Of a DNA stretch of 36,660 bases, positions 8,028 through 16,452 are shown piece by piece. A program made the position numbers and the translations under genes. Under the pieces are notes generated by a model. The model searched no databases. It saw only the letters and a program-made list of their open reading frames with translations, and was not told the origin of the DNA. The stretch is taken from the NCBI GenBank assembly GCA_018712785.1, contig DVGK01000004.1, positions 1 to 36,660 on the forward strand, given 5' to 3'. The first letter of the stretch is position 1, and each line of letters opens with the position of its first letter. This DNA comes from Candidatus Choladousia intestinavium. GTDB taxonomy: Bacteria; Bacillota; Clostridia; Lachnospirales; Lachnospiraceae.

Positions 8028-9248
8028 ATGCAGATTTACGAGGAACTGGTGGCCCGGGGGCTGATCGCCCAGGTGACAGACGAAAAAGAGATCCGGGAGC
8101 TGATTAACAATGGGAAAGCGACCTTTTATATCGGGTTTGACCCTACTGCGGACAGCCTTCATGTGGGACATTTTATGGCCCTTTGCCTGATGAAGCGGCT
8201 GCAGATGGCGGGAAATAAGCCCATCGCCCTTTTAGGCGGCGGCACCGGCATGATCGGGGATCCCTCCGGCAGAACGGACATGCGGCAGATGATGACCGTG
8301 GAGACCATCCAGCACAACTGCGACTGCTTTAAGAAACAGATGAGCCGCTTTATTGATTTCTCGGAAGGGAAAGCCTTGATGGTAAATAACGCGGAATGGC
8401 TTATGGACCTGAATTATATTGAGCTGCTGCGGGAAGTGGGCCCCCACTTTTCCGTAAACCGAATGCTGACAGCGGAGTGCTATAAGCAGAGAATGGACCG
8501 TGGATTAAGCTTCCTGGAGTTCAACTACATGATTATGCAGAGCTACGACTTCTACAGATTGTTCCAGGATTACGGCTGCAACATGCAGTTTGGCGGAGAC
8601 GACCAGTGGAGCAATATGCTGGGAGGTACAGAGCTGATTCGCCGGAAGCTGGGAAAAGACGCGTATGCCATGACCATTACCCTGCTTCTGAATTCAGAGG
8701 GAAAGAAGATGGGCAAGACCCAGAGCGGCGCCGTATGGCTGGATCCGGACAAGACATCTCCCTTTGATTTTTACCAGTACTGGAGAAATGTGGCGGACGC
8801 GGATGTACTGAAATGTCTGAGGATGCTTACCTTCCTGCCCCTGGAGCAGATTGACGAGATGGATCACTGGGAGGGAAGCCAGCTGAATACGGCCAAGGAG
8901 ATTCTGGCTTATGAGCTGACCAGCCTGGTACACGGGGAAGATGAGGCGAATAAGGCGCAGAAGGCGGCCAGGGAGCTGTTTACAGGAGGCAGCGCCGCCA
9001 ATATGCCGGAGACAAAGATTACGGAGGAGGATCTGGACGGAGACTCTATTGACCTGATCGCGCTTCTCCAGAAATCCGGTCTCGTACCCTCCCGCTCCGA
9101 GGGACGCCGGGCCATTGAGCAGGGCGGCGTATCTGTGGACGGCGAGAAGGTGACAGACCTGAAGGCTGTTATTACAAAGGATCAGCTTGCCGGGGACGGA
9201 GTCGTGCTTAAGAGGGGAAAGAAAAATTTCCGCAGAGTGTTCATGTGA
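8028..9248 (+). CDS. tyrS: Tyrosyl-tRNA synthetase
   Basis: Class I aminoacyl-tRNA synthetase that charges tRNA-Tyr (ATP + Tyr + tRNA). The 406 residues fit the bacterial length. The HIGH-type motif is HVGH at 45-48 after GFDPTADSL. The KMSKS-type loop reads KMGKT near residue 227. The tyrosine pocket segment [24 protein letters not shown] is followed by [10 protein letters not shown]-terminal S4 domain (about 340-406) binds the tRNA. The ATG at 8028 is preferred because GAAAGGAGAAA sits just before it; an ATG at 7995 lies upstream of that site. It is controlled by the tyrosine T-box and ends at a strong terminator, so it is monocistronic. Confidence 0.97.
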   Translation: MQIYEELVARGLIAQVTDEKEIRELINNGKATFYIGFDPTADSLHVGHFMALCLMKRLQMAGNKPIALLGGGTGMIGDPSGRTDMRQMMTVETIQHNCDCFKKQMSRFIDFSEGKALMVNNAEWLMDLNYIELLREVGPHFSVNRMLTAECYKQRMDRGLSFLEFNYMIMQSYDFYRLFQDYGCNMQFGGDDQWSNMLGGTELIRRKLGKDAYAMTITLLLNSEGKKMGKTQSGAVWLDPDKTSPFDFYQYWRNVADADVLKCLRMLTFLPLEQIDEMDHWEGSQLNTAKEILAYELTSLVHGEDEANKAQKAARELFTGGSAANMPETKITEEDLDGDSIDLIALLQKSGLVPSRSEGRRAIEQGGVSVDGEKVTDLKAVITKDQLAGDGVVLKRGKKNFRRVFM

Positions 9249-9303
9249 ATGTAAGAGGATTTACAGGCAGCGGCGCACGATTAGCGCCGGCGCTGAGCTT
9301 TGT

Positions 9304-9346
9304 CAGGCCCTTTGAATTCGAAAAGAGATTCAAAGGGCCTGTTTTA
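9304..9346 (+). terminator. Intrinsic terminator after tyrS
   Basis: A perfect 14-bp stem, CAGGCCCTTTGAAT (9304-9317) with ATTCAAAGGGCCTG (9328-9341), is followed by TTTT. A GC-rich hairpin without a T-run (near 9267-9296) precedes it. Confidence 0.93.
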
Positions 9347-9473
9347 CAATTAAGAGCTATTCAAAGTAAACGCTGCTGTCCGCGTTTAAAAATGAAAATT
9401 TCAACTGACTCTGACAAGGACGGATTTTTCCTGCATATCTTATAGGAAGAAGCATAGGGGGAGCCTTTGCTGT

Positions 9474-10154
9474 ATGAGAATAAAATATTTCCGGGAAATG
9501 GGAATCATGGTCCTGATTGTCCTGTCTGTATGCGCGGGAGCCCTGCTGGCCCAGGAAAGACACATCCTGAGAATTCAGGGAAAGGAGGATTCCGGACAGA
9601 AGAGAAAAATCGCCCTGACCTTTGACGACGGCCCGCATCCAGTTTACACAGAGCTGCTCTTAGACGGGCTGAAGGAGAGAGGGGTGAAAGCGACCTTTTT
9701 TCTGATCGGCAGAAATATTCCGGGCAATGAATCGGTGGTTAAAAGGATGTATGAGGAAGGGCATCTCATCGGCAATCATACGTACGACCATGTAGATCTT
9801 ACGTCCCTTAACAGAGAGGAAGCCTGCCTTCAGGCAGAGGAGACCAGCCGCCTGGTTCGGGAGATCACGGGAGAGGGGACGGAATTTATCCGGGCGCCTT
9901 TCGGAAACTGGAATAAAGAGCTGGAGAGGTGCACCGGGATGCTCCATGTAAAGTGGAGCGTGGATCCTCTGGACTGGACGACGGAAAATGTAAGCTTGAT
10001 AACAGAGCGGGTTTGTGAGACAATAGAGGACGGAGATATTATTCTTCTCCATGATTGGTATAAGTCCTCTGTGGAAGCGGCGCTGCAGATCGTGGACGCG
10101 CTTCTTGCAGAAGGCTATGAGTTTGTGACAGCAGATCAGATGATTTTAGCATAG
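9474..10154 (+). CDS. Membrane-anchored polysaccharide deacetylase (NodB domain, CE4)
   Basis: Metal-dependent deacetylase acting on N-acetylated wall or surface glycans outside the membrane. An N-terminal hydrophobic segment (about 9-26) serves as signal/anchor. The five CE4 motifs are present: TFDDGPH (metal and base Asp), GNHTYDH (metal His pair), RAPFGNWN, DPLDW and ILLHD. Total length of 226 residues leaves little beyond the catalytic domain. The ribosome binding site is weak (GGGGA). The next gene, rarA, begins 9 nt after the stop. The exact substrate (peptidoglycan GlcNAc/MurNAc or other) cannot be told; PdaA/PgdA-like roles are both possible. Confidence 0.9.
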   Translation: MRIKYFREMGIMVLIVLSVCAGALLAQERHILRIQGKEDSGQKRKIALTFDDGPHPVYTELLLDGLKERGVKATFFLIGRNIPGNESVVKRMYEEGHLIGNHTYDHVDLTSLNREEACLQAEETSRLVREITGEGTEFIRAPFGNWNKELERCTGMLHVKWSVDPLDWTTENVSLITERVCETIEDGDIILLHDWYKSSVEAALQIVDALLAEGYEFVTADQMILA

Positions 10155-10163
10155 GAGCAAGGT

Positions 10164-11480
10164 ATGGATCTTTTTGAGTACGCCAGAAGCAAAAATATGG
10201 AGCAGGAGGCCCCGCTGGCTTCCCGCATCCGCCCCAGGACCCTGGATGAAGTGGTGGGGCAGCAGCATATCATAGGGAAGGATAAGCTTTTATACAGAGC
10301 GATTATGGCGGATAAGCTCAGCTCGCTGATTTTTTACGGTCCTCCGGGTACCGGGAAGACCACACTGGCCAAGGTGATTGCCAATACCACCAGTGCCGCC
10401 TTCACGCAGATCAACGCCACGGTGGCTGGGAAGAAGGATATGGAAGAGGTGGTGAAGGAGGCCAAGGACCGCCTTGGCATGTACGGGAAAAAGACGATTC
10501 TCTTTGTGGATGAGATTCACCGGTTTAATAAGGGGCAGCAGGATTATCTTCTTCCTTTTGTGGAGGACGGCACGCTGGTGCTGATCGGAGCCACCACGGA
10601 GAATCCCTACTTTGAGGTGAACGGGGCGCTTCTGTCCCGGTCCGTGATTTTCGAATTGAAGCCCTTGTCCAAGAAGGATATTAAGACCCTGGTGCTGCGG
10701 GCCGTTTACGACCAGGAGAGAGGCATGGGTGCTTATCACCCTGAGATTGACGAGGACGCGGCCGAGTTCCTGGCAGATGTGGCCGGGGGAGATGCCCGGG
10801 CAGCCCTGAATGCGGTGGAGCTGGGAGTTCTCACCACGGCGCCCTCAGAGGATGGGCTGATTCATATTACCCTGGATGTGGCTTCTCAGTGCATTCAGAA
10901 GAGAGTGGTCCGGTACGATAAGGGCGGGGATAATCATTACGACACCATCTCGGCCTTCATTAAAAGTATGAGAGGCTCAGACCCGGACGCGGCGGTGTAC
11001 TATCTGGCCCGGATGCTGTACGCCGGCGAGAGCGTAACCTTTATTGCCCGGAGAATCATGATCTGCGCCTCAGAGGATGTGGGGAACGCGGATCCCCAGG
11101 CGCTTCAGGTGGCGGTGGCAGCGGCGCAGGCCGTAGAGAGAGTGGGCATGCCGGAGTCCCAGCTGATTCTGGCCCAGGCGGCCCTGTATGTGGCTACGGC
11201 GCCAAAGAGCAACTCTGCCACAAACGCCATATACGACGCTATGGAGGCGGTAAAATCCGGTTCTGCCACTGTGCCGCCCTATCTGCAGGACGGCCATTAC
11301 GGAGGAGCCGGCAAGCTGGGACGGGCCATCGGGTATGAATACGCCCATGATTTTCCCAAGCATTTTTCGAAGCAGAGATATCTCCCCGAGGAGCTGGGGG
11401 AGCAGAAGTTCTATATACCCTCCGAAAACGGATATGAGAGGGAGATAAAAAAATACCTGGACTGGCTCCATGAGGATTAG
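10164..11480 (+). CDS. rarA: Replication-associated recombination protein A (RarA/MgsA AAA+ ATPase)
   Basis: Clamp-loader-like AAA+ ATPase that acts at stalled replication forks. The 438-residue protein has Walker A GPPGTGKTTLAK near residues 55-66, Walker B ILFVDEIHRF, sensor 1 IGATTENPYFEVN, and the RarA C-terminal tetramerisation region with YLARMLYAGES and DVGNADPQAL. The HIHGDARAALN-type sensor 2 region is represented by GGDARAALNAVE. The ATG at 10164 follows GGAGCAAGG. It sits between the deacetylase (9 nt upstream) and the AI-2E-family permease, whose likely start is 10 nt downstream, suggesting one transcript. Confidence 0.95.
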   Translation: MDLFEYARSKNMEQEAPLASRIRPRTLDEVVGQQHIIGKDKLLYRAIMADKLSSLIFYGPPGTGKTTLAKVIANTTSAAFTQINATVAGKKDMEEVVKEAKDRLGMYGKKTILFVDEIHRFNKGQQDYLLPFVEDGTLVLIGATTENPYFEVNGALLSRSVIFELKPLSKKDIKTLVLRAVYDQERGMGAYHPEIDEDAAEFLADVAGGDARAALNAVELGVLTTAPSEDGLIHITLDVASQCIQKRVVRYDKGGDNHYDTISAFIKSMRGSDPDAAVYYLARMLYAGESVTFIARRIMICASEDVGNADPQALQVAVAAAQAVERVGMPESQLILAQAALYVATAPKSNSATNAIYDAMEAVKSGSATVPPYLQDGHYGGAGKLGRAIGYEYAHDFPKHFSKQRYLPEELGEQKFYIPSENGYEREIKKYLDWLHED

Positions 11481-11490
11481 AGGTGAAGGG

Positions 11491-12630
11491 ATGGAAATAA
11501 AATGGATCAAACTCGGGGCTTTGGCGGCAGTATTCTGCCTGGTTGTAAAATATTCCGGTGAAATTTTCCGGGCCGGGGGCCTGGTGCTGGGAACGATACG
11601 CCCCCTTCTTTTCGGCTGCGTTCTGGCCTATGTACTGAATATTTTTATGAAAAAGCTGGAGAAAATCTATTTCCCGAAAAGGACAGAAATCTGGGTGACC
11701 AGGACAAGACGGCCGGTGTGCGTGACGGTGAGCATCGTATCGGTTCTGCTTCTGGCGGTCTTCTTCTTCGGAATGATTATTCCGGCTCTGGGAGAATGCA
11801 TCCATATTCTCACCCGTGATCTTCCGGGATTCTTCGGCGAGGTGCAGCGGTGGCTGATCCAGGTTCTGCAGGATACGCCGGAGCTCCAGGAATATGTGGA
11901 AGGTCTGGAGATCGACTGGGCCCAGCTGACCAGAAAGGCCGGGGAGCTTTTAGGACAGGGGCTGGAAGGACTGTTTAATTCTGCCTTTTCCGCAGCCAAT
12001 ATGGTGATTTCAGGAATAGCCACCCTGGTGATCGCCACGATATTCGCCATCTATCTTTTGTTTCAGAAGGAGAGGCTGAAAGGACAGGTCCGAAAGACTG
12101 CGGAAGCGTATCTCCCGGAATATCCCAGAAGAAAGGCCGAGGAATTCCTGGGACTGGCTCATGAGACTTTTACAAGTTTTATCACAGGACAGCTTACAGA
12201 GGCCTGCATCATCGGGGTTTTATGTACGGCGGGCATGATGGTTCTCCGCCTGCCCTATGCCCAGATCACCGGGATGACGGTGGGAGTGACCGCCTTGATT
12301 CCGGTTATGGGGGCCTACATGGGAGCGGCTTTGGGAGCCTTTATGATTATGACCCAGAGTCCGGTGCAGGCATTGATTTTCCTTGTCTTTCTGGTGATTC
12401 TTCAGCAGGTGGAGGGCAATCTGATTTATCCCAGGGTAGTGGGCGGCTCCATCGGCCTTCCGGCTCTCTGGGTGCTGGCTTCCGTGACCCTGGGAGGAGG
12501 ACTGTTCGGAATTCCGGGAATGCTTCTGGGGGTTCCACTTACGGCCACTCTTTATAAATGGTTCCGCATGGCTGTGAATGAAAAGCTTGCCAGAAAATCC
12601 GGACCGTACAGAAGCGACAATCCGGTATAA
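11491..12630 (+). CDS. AI-2E family transporter (PerM-type membrane protein)
   Basis: A 379-residue polytopic membrane protein of PF01594. Features: N-terminal helices with the FGCVLAYVLNIFMKKLE signature, a soluble middle segment, and the family's C-terminal half with GMTVGVTALIPVMGAYMGAALGAF and QQVEGNLIYPRVVGGSIGLPALWVL. Members include TqsA (AI-2 export) and Na+/H+ antiporters, so the cargo is not predictable. The ATG at 11491 is chosen because GAGGTGAAGGG precedes it; an in-frame ATG at 11470 would overlap rarA. A paralogue is encoded at 24383-25648 on the other strand. Confidence 0.9.
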   Translation: MEIKWIKLGALAAVFCLVVKYSGEIFRAGGLVLGTIRPLLFGCVLAYVLNIFMKKLEKIYFPKRTEIWVTRTRRPVCVTVSIVSVLLLAVFFFGMIIPALGECIHILTRDLPGFFGEVQRWLIQVLQDTPELQEYVEGLEIDWAQLTRKAGELLGQGLEGLFNSAFSAANMVISGIATLVIATIFAIYLLFQKERLKGQVRKTAEAYLPEYPRRKAEEFLGLAHETFTSFITGQLTEACIIGVLCTAGMMVLRLPYAQITGMTVGVTALIPVMGAYMGAALGAFMIMTQSPVQALIFLVFLVILQQVEGNLIYPRVVGGSIGLPALWVLASVTLGGGLFGIPGMLLGVPLTATLYKWFRMAVNEKLARKSGPYRSDNPV

Positions 12631-12637
12631 AAAAGTA

Positions 12638-12667
12638 TTGACAGATCTGGAAGATTTTTGTTACTAT
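12638..12667 (+). promoter_or_regulatory. Promoter of the mntP riboswitch leader
   Basis: TTGACA (12638-12643), 18 bp, TACTAT (12662-12667). Transcription would begin about 12674, at the start of the aptamer. Confidence 0.75.
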
Positions 12668-12670
12668 AGG

Positions 12671-12887
12671 AAACACTGAGGGAGTAGTCGGCGCGGACGC
12701 GCGGCAAGTCAACATACTGATAAAGCCTTTGCTTTCTGTATCAGGCCCTGCTGCAGACAGAGCGGCCTGGACGTTTCTGGCGGATATCTGGTTTGCCTTA
12801 ATTGATGAGACTCACAAATATGGCAGAAGCTGTATCTGTGATCTCCGCAAATGTATATGACAGGTACAGCGATGTACCTGTTTTTTT
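12671..12887 (+). promoter_or_regulatory. yybP-ykoY (manganese) riboswitch with terminator
   Basis: The leader shows the yybP-ykoY signature GGGAGTAGTCGGC and GTCAACATACTG, with a downstream TGATGAGACTC segment. It ends in a perfect 9-bp terminator stem, ACAGGTACA (12860-12868) with TGTACCTGT (12873-12881), a GCGA loop and a T-run. Mn2+ binding normally favours read-through into Mn exporter genes, and the downstream gene is indeed mntP. The aptamer boundaries were set by eye. Confidence 0.85.
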
Positions 12888-12971
12888 GTGCGGCAGGAGA
12901 TTCTGACCGGGGTTTCGGACGCATAAAAGGCGCTGCCGGAAAAAGTATGCTTTGAGAAGGAGGAAAAACAA

Positions 12972-13535
12972 ATGAGTTTAACAGAATTATTTATCCTGGC
13001 GGTGGGACTGGCTATGGATGCCTTTGCGGTCTCCGTCTGTAAGGGCCTGGCCATGGCCAGGTGTACGGTGAAAAAATCCATGATCTGCGGGGCGTGGTTC
13101 GGGGGCTTTCAGGCGCTGATGCCGGCGCTGGGATATCTTTTGGGCTATCAGTTCCGAAGTTATATTACAGCGGTGGATCACTGGATTGCCTTTGTGCTTC
13201 TTGGCCTGATCGGCCTGAGTATGATCAGGGAGGCACTGTCAAAGGACGAAGAGCCGGAAAATGATTCCCTGGACGTAAAGACCATGTTTCTTCTGGCCGT
13301 AGCTACCAGCATTGACGCTCTGGTGGTAGGGATTACCTTTGCTTTCCTGCCGGATACGAACATTGTGGCGGCGGTTTCTTTTATCGGAATCATTACATTC
13401 ATTATTTCTTCCGCGGGAGTAAAGATCGGAAATGTCTTCGGGGCAAAATACAGATCCAGAGCAGAGTTGGCCGGAGGCATCATTCTGATCATCCTGGGTA
13501 CCAGGGTGCTTCTGGATCATATAGGGATTCTGTAA
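12972..13535 (+). CDS. mntP: Manganese efflux pump MntP
   Basis: A six-helix membrane exporter that removes Mn2+ from the cytoplasm. The 187 residues comprise two homologous halves: the first with [14 protein letters not shown] (residues 12-25), the second with [15 protein letters not shown]. Each carries the conserved acidic residue in a transmembrane helix. Length and pattern fit the MntP (YebN) family. GAGAAGGAGGAAAAACAA precedes the ATG. The Mn-sensing riboswitch directly upstream independently supports the substrate. It is convergent with ybaK, with only 22 bp between stops. Confidence 0.95.
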   Translation: MSLTELFILAVGLAMDAFAVSVCKGLAMARCTVKKSMICGAWFGGFQALMPALGYLLGYQFRSYITAVDHWIAFVLLGLIGLSMIREALSKDEEPENDSLDVKTMFLLAVATSIDALVVGITFAFLPDTNIVAAVSFIGIITFIISSAGVKIGNVFGAKYRSRAELAGGIILIILGTRVLLDHIGIL

Positions 13536-13557
13536 ATTTCGGATCGGAAAGGACGGC

Positions 13558-14049
13558 TTAAGGAACCGTATGCACAACGTCGGCAAAGACAGCGGCGGCG
13601 GCTTTGGAGAGATCCTGGGGAGAGAGCTCAATCTGAAGCCCGATTCTGCCTCCGCTTACCACGATCTGATCGTGGGACAGAGCGGATTGGTCGATGAAGA
13701 CCGGGTACTGCTTTTTCATTCCCACAGCCGTACATCCGCCCCGGACGTAGCCGGTGACGGAGAGCAGGTCCTTTACGTGAATCATGGAGAGAGATTTCTG
13801 GGCAGCCTCATGAGCTGCCTTTTTCAGATCCAGTTCGCGGTCTATGGGAATCGCAAATACAAAATAGCCATTGGCGGGACTTACTGTAACGAGAGTTTTG
13901 AACATTTTTTCGTGGGGAATTCCCAGAAGCGCGGCAGTCTGCTGGGCGTCTATAAACGAATCACATTCATAGGAATACGTTTTATAAGGGATTTTCATGC
14001 GGTCTAAAATCCGCATGGCATTGGTTTTCGTTTCCTTCTGTTTTGACAT
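13558..14049 (-). CDS. ybaK: Cys-tRNA(Pro)/Cys-tRNA(Cys) deacylase YbaK
   Basis: Editing hydrolase that frees cysteine mischarged onto tRNA-Pro. The 163 residues carry the YbaK/EbsC fold: HEKMFKTLVT with the conserved Lys, the core DLLSVTGYVRGGCTAVGMKK with the GG-x-x-AVG active-site loop, and the C-terminal SGGRIGLQIELSPQDL segment. A Shine-Dalgarno sequence (AAGGAGAAA) precedes the ATG on the minus strand. It lies 22 bp downstream of the diguanylate cyclase in the same direction, so the two may share a transcript. Confidence 0.93.
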   Translation of the reverse strand: MSKQKETKTNAMRILDRMKIPYKTYSYECDSFIDAQQTAALLGIPHEKMFKTLVTVSPANGYFVFAIPIDRELDLKKAAHEAAQKSLSMIHVKDLLSVTGYVRGGCTAVGMKKQYPVFIDQSALSHDQIVVSGGRIGLQIELSPQDLSKAAAAVFADVVHTVP

Positions 14050-14071
14050 ATGAAAAGTTTCTCCTTCTATT

Positions 14072-15391
14072 CTATATAGTGGAAGTCCAGGTGCCTTTTC
14101 CTCTTTTTTTCACGGAGTACAGCAGGTCGTCCGCCTGCTTGAAAAGCTGGTCAAAATTGCTGCCTTCATGGCTGATGGCAATTCCGATGCTGACAGAAAG
14201 AGCCACCTTATCGTAAGACGCTCCGGCGATCTGGAAGGCACGGCAGATATCGTCAGCTCTTTTTTTAAGCAGCTCTTCCTGGGCAAAGCCCGGAAGAAAA
14301 AGAATAAATTCATCTCCGCCGATACGGGCGGCTACGTCTCCCTTGCGGGAATATTTCTGCATAATCCGGGCCAGGAGAATCAGCACCTGATCACCGGCCT
14401 GGTGTCCGTAGGTGTCATTAAGCTGCTTAAAATTGTCGATGTCCATGAGAAGCATGGCGCCGGCCTGGCTGCTGGCCAGATGCTTTTCAATATGGGAAAT
14501 AGCGCCCTTACGGTTCAGGATGCCGGTAAGAGAGTCCTCCATGACTTCTCTCTTGAGACTTTCCTGCAGCTGTATGCTATCATTAATGTCCAGCATAATG
14601 CTGATCATGGCGCGCCGGCCGTCCTCTGTGATAATCTCATGGCCCTTATCATCCACCCAGAGCCTTGTGCCGTCTTTGCGGATGACCCGGTACTGAACGT
14701 TATAGCCGCCGGTTTCCCTGAGACTGTCATAGATGGTTTTTTCTACTCGGTCCCAATCTTCGGGAGCGATGATTTTCTGCATTTTTTCATCGGTTTCTTC
14801 TACCAGTTCATCATACGTATAGCCCAGGTAATCCAGCATGGTATCATTGATAATATAGAGAGGAAATCCTTCCTCCAGATAACCGCCCATAATTCCGCCC
14901 GGCAGCATGGAAAGCATGATATCTACCAGCTTCCGGCTGGCGGAGGCATCCAGCTTCCCAACGGCCTGCCTGCCGTACTTAACTGGAAAATATTCTTCGC
15001 CTTCCTGCTGGTCTGAAGGAGCAGACATATGGAGCGTGATGATTTTCCAATCCGCGCCCTTTTGGGCGGCGGTCACAGTCAGCCGGGTCTGAAAAGACAG
15101 GTTTATTCCATCCTCGTCCTGCATGGTAGTCAGGACGCTGCAGTACGTGCTGTACAGATCCTCCCGATACTTCTTTTCGCAGTACTCACTGATTTCATAA
15201 TGAAAACCATTGGGAAGATTTTTAAATTCCTGAATCATCAAATTCCGCAGCTCTTCTTTGTTTAATGCCAGTTCCTGGGCGCCTGTTCCGAGACTTATCA
15301 CATCATCGGACAGAAAAGAAAGGGCAGTTTCCAGGTCTCTTTTTACCAGATAGGCATCCAGAAACTGCGTAAGCAAGTTTTTTACTGACAT
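14072..15391 (-). CDS. Diguanylate cyclase with SnoaL/NTF2-like and PAS sensor domains
   Basis: Makes cyclic di-GMP from two GTP. Order in 439 residues: an N-terminal NTF2/SnoaL-like cone fold (about 1-125, opening LTQFLDAYLVKRDLETALSFL), a PAS domain with PAC segment (about 150-270, including YRVIRKDGTRLWVDDKG) and a GGDEF domain (about 275-439). The active-site loop ARIGGDEFILF is intact. RKGD stands five residues before GGDEF, the position of the RxxD inhibitory I-site, so product feedback is likely. No transmembrane helix is evident, so it should be cytoplasmic. The signal sensed is unknown. The start at 15391 has an AAGAGG ribosome binding site. Upstream lies an unusual repeated segment with two minus-strand TATAAT boxes. 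Confidence 0.93.
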   Translation of the reverse strand: MSVKNLLTQFLDAYLVKRDLETALSFLSDDVISLGTGAQELALNKEELRNLMIQEFKNLPNGFHYEISEYCEKKYREDLYSTYCSVLTTMQDEDGINLSFQTRLTVTAAQKGADWKIITLHMSAPSDQQEGEEYFPVKYGRQAVGKLDASASRKLVDIMLSMLPGGIMGGYLEEGFPLYIINDTMLDYLGYTYDELVEETDEKMQKIIAPEDWDRVEKTIYDSLRETGGYNVQYRVIRKDGTRLWVDDKGHEIITEDGRRAMISIMLDINDSIQLQESLKREVMEDSLTGILNRKGAISHIEKHLASSQAGAMLLMDIDNFKQLNDTYGHQAGDQVLILLARIMQKYSRKGDVAARIGGDEFILFLPGFAQEELLKKRADDICRAFQIAGASYDKVALSVSIGIAISHEGSNFDQLFKQADDLLYSVKKRGKGTWTSTI

Positions 15392-15432
15392 AGAACGAAC
15401 CTCTTACTTTGATTTGTGTAAGGTTTACACGC

Positions 15433-15566
15433 TGTTCACATTATACCATGGTCACTAACCTCGCCGTTCGCCTTTGGCTCCGTCTCGCTAAGTGTCCAGG
15501 TATATGTTCTCACTAAGTTCATGCTGCGCTACCGCTTGCACTCACTAAGTGTTCACATTATACCAT
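15433..15566. repeat. Repeated -10-like element upstream of the diguanylate cyclase
   Basis: TGTTCACATTATACCAT occurs exactly twice, at 15433-15449 and 15550-15566. The intervening 100 bp breaks into two roughly 57-60-bp units that share TCACTAA and end in CTAAGT; the second contains the palindrome CACTAAGTG. On the minus strand each 17-mer contains TATAATGTGAAC, a perfect -10 hexamer pointing at the cyclase. It could be a duplicated promoter or a small inserted element with 17-bp flanking duplications. Confidence 0.6.
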
Positions 15567-15658
15567 ATTTTTCCAATATGAAGAGAATAAATCAAAGAAT
15601 TTAGAACTGAATTTTAGAGGGATAAGCTGCGGTAACGGGAACACCCCCTTTTGCGCTT

Positions 15659-15667
15659 CATATAATA
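15659..15667 (+). promoter_or_regulatory. Possible sporulation-type -10 element
   Basis: CATATAATA fits the sigma-K -10 pattern CATANNNTA, with an AAC element 16 nt upstream (15640-15642). It also contains a vegetative TATAAT (15661-15666) without a good -35, so the assignment is tentative. The same nine bases precede the collagen-like gene at 31119. Confidence 0.3.
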
Positions 15668-15723
15668 GGTATGAATGGAAGGTTACTGTGAGCAGTAACA
15701 GTGGCAGAGAGGCAGGAAGATGT

Positions 15724-16350
15724 ATGAAGCAGCTTGGATGGTACGACACGGGAAACAGAGGAGCCATCGGGGAAAAAACGTATGAGTACCGGGAACCCTG
15801 GAGATTTAGGCAGTGGGAGATGGAGGAAGAACGGCAGGAAAGGGAAGGCAGGCGGGAAGAAAGGGAGACTCCCGTTCATTTAAATGAGGAAGAAACCCGC
15901 TGGCTGGAAATCAGAAGCCGGGATTTCGTAGATTCGGCCAGGAGAGAAGAGAGATGGGAAAAAGCGGATTCACGAAGAGAAGAAAAACAGACGGGAGATT
16001 TTTACTATGCAAAGGAAGGATATCCCGGGATTTTAAAAGAGGAGAAAGAGATGGAAGCGGACGCTAAAGTCATGCAGTCGCTGTACCCTTCTGAGGCAAA
16101 GGAGATTCTTCCTTACGTATGGGAGGAATGCGATAAAATGGAATATGAAGGCAGCATGATGTTTGATGAGCGCCCGGACCAGGTCAGTGTCCGGCGGCTG
16201 GGCGAACAGATTCTGGAGCGGGCAAGAGGGCAGGGAGAAGAGTGTTCCGAAGAAATGGCCCAGGTGGTGCTGATTCAGGAAATGTACAGAAGACGCTGCC
16301 GCAGGAAGCGCTGCCGTCCGGCTTTTTGCCGGAATTCCGGGCGAAAGTAA
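15724..16350 (+). CDS. Highly charged protein of unknown function (208 aa)
   Basis: Not recognised as a named family. The N-terminal two-thirds is extremely rich in Glu and Arg and is probably helical or disordered. A better-ordered C-terminal part contains MQSLYPSEAKEILPYVWEE and CDKMEYEGSMMFDERPD, then a basic Arg/Cys-rich tail. There is no signal peptide or membrane segment. The ATG at 15724 has AGGAAG four bases before it; a GTG at 15688 with GGAAGG is an equally possible start (220 aa). The promoter candidate CATATAATA hints at expression during sporulation, which is inference. The codon pattern resembles the neighbours and the frame is long, so it is likely a real gene. Confidence 0.7.
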   Translation: MKQLGWYDTGNRGAIGEKTYEYREPWRFRQWEMEEERQEREGRREERETPVHLNEEETRWLEIRSRDFVDSARREERWEKADSRREEKQTGDFYYAKEGYPGILKEEKEMEADAKVMQSLYPSEAKEILPYVWEECDKMEYEGSMMFDERPDQVSVRRLGEQILERARGQGEECSEEMAQVVLIQEMYRRRCRRKRCRPAFCRNSGRK

Positions 16351-16353
16351 TAC

Positions 16354-16382
16354 TTGTTCAAAACAAAGAGGGATAGTATACT
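16354..16382 (+). promoter_or_regulatory. Promoter of the methyltransferase operon
   Basis: TTGTTC (16354-16359), 17 bp, TATACT (16377-16382). A GC-rich hairpin (CGTCCG paired with CGGACG) lies in the leader before the start codon. Confidence 0.6.
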
Positions 16383-16452
16383 GTAACAGTAACATCGTAA
16401 CCGTCCGCGCCTGCGGAGGGCGCCGGACGATCACGGAAGCGATAAAGGATGA

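Noticed and set aside
9411..9441. Possible promoter CTGACA...TATCTT for the polysaccharide deacetylase.
   Set aside because: The spacing is 19 bp and the -10 is poor; not strong enough to list as a feature.
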